Positions 6,226-6,306 of a DNA stretch of 6,306 nucleotides are shown piece after piece; positions within the stretch are counted from its first letter, which is position 1, and the number at the start of each line of letters is the position of its first letter. The notes under the pieces were generated by a model. That model saw nothing but the letters and a program-made list of their open reading frames with translations. It did not search any database and was not told the DNA's origin. A program made the translations under genes and the position numbers. Source of the DNA: Methanothrix sp. (GTDB lineage Archaea; Halobacteriota; Methanosarcinia; Methanotrichales; Methanotrichaceae); contig WOYM01000087.1 of NCBI GenBank assembly GCA_011620785.1, positions 1 to 6,306 on the forward strand, read 5' to 3'.

Positions 6226-6258
6226 TTTAAATAATAGAGCTGCCTACAGTAATGGGCC
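6226..6258 (+). promoter_or_regulatory. Promoter module P4 (TATA 6226-6233, GCC at 6256-6258)
   Basis: TTTAAATA is followed 25 nt from its start by AATGGGCC (6251-6258), identical in sequence and spacing to P3. It is the last promoter before the right edge. Tandem ATG codons at 6298 and 6301 could begin a gene continuing outside the window, with a leader of about 40 nt, but no Shine-Dalgarno site precedes them. Confidence 0.65.
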
Positions 6259-6259
6259 G

Positions 6260-6280
6260 CTTAGGCATCGCATCCCTAAG
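6260..6280 (+). other. Hairpin in the leader of the P4 transcript
   Basis: CTTAGG (6260-6265) and CCTAAG (6275-6280) form a perfect 6-bp stem with a 9-nt loop, a few bases after the predicted P4 start site. CTTAGGCA itself also occurs at 6173-6180 just ahead of the P3 start site, so the element is partly repeated. Confidence 0.45.
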
Positions 6281-6306
6281 GCTGCGACCCTGATTGAATG
6301 ATGGGT

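Noticed and set aside
6181..6306. C/D-box or other known stable RNA at the right end
   Set aside because: There is a TGATG-like string and a CTGA, but not at C/D-box spacing, and no match to tRNA, rRNA, SRP RNA or RNase P starts that I can recognise.

Overview
The window looks archaeal, and most like a methanogen of the Methanothrix/Methanosaeta type. This is inference: there are several TTTAAATA-type TATA boxes, Shine-Dalgarno sites are weak or absent for most genes, a stand-alone RibD-C reductase is present, and a Cache-HAMP-SpoIIE sensor is the main gene. No rRNA, tRNA or CRISPR array is present.

Layout. (1) 1-541, minus strand: a broken N-formylglutamate amidohydrolase-like gene running off the left edge, with an AT-rich promoter and a palindrome upstream. 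(2) 787-1065, plus strand: an orphan 92-aa ORF. (3) 1149-1844, minus strand: an intact RibD-C/dihydrofolate-reductase-fold reductase. (4) About 1850-3660: a gene-poor stretch of decayed accessory DNA. It holds a frameshifted winged-helix protein fragment (2178-2544, minus), one apparently intact 60-aa conserved small protein (2811-2993, plus), and a dead ribbon-helix-helix/coiled-coil/winged-helix gene (3129-3634, minus). That gene is killed by an in-frame TGA and by a 14-bp tandem duplication; removing one copy restores a frame of exactly 164 codons. (5) 3850-5904, plus strand: the one large intact gene, a membrane receptor with TM-dCache-TM-HAMP-SpoIIE/PP2C-like order. (6) 5905-6306: a hairpin terminator, then no ORF, but four strong archaeal promoter-like modules in a row.

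Two results stand out. The SpoIIE-like domain lacks two of the four Asp residues that normally hold the catalytic metals (Gly505 in the GDVSGHG-type motif, Val674 in the DDxT-type motif), so it may be a pseudophosphatase receptor. Downstream, four TATA octamers (starting at 5945, 6045, 6155 and 6226) each have a purine-purine-GCC exactly 30 nt after the octamer start, where archaeal transcription is expected to begin. At least two of the predicted transcripts would open with a hairpin. This may be an array of small-RNA promoters or a multi-promoter leader for a gene beyond the right edge.

The genes do not form an obvious operon or pathway. The left and middle parts read as an eroding accessory region beside a signalling gene with its own transcription unit.
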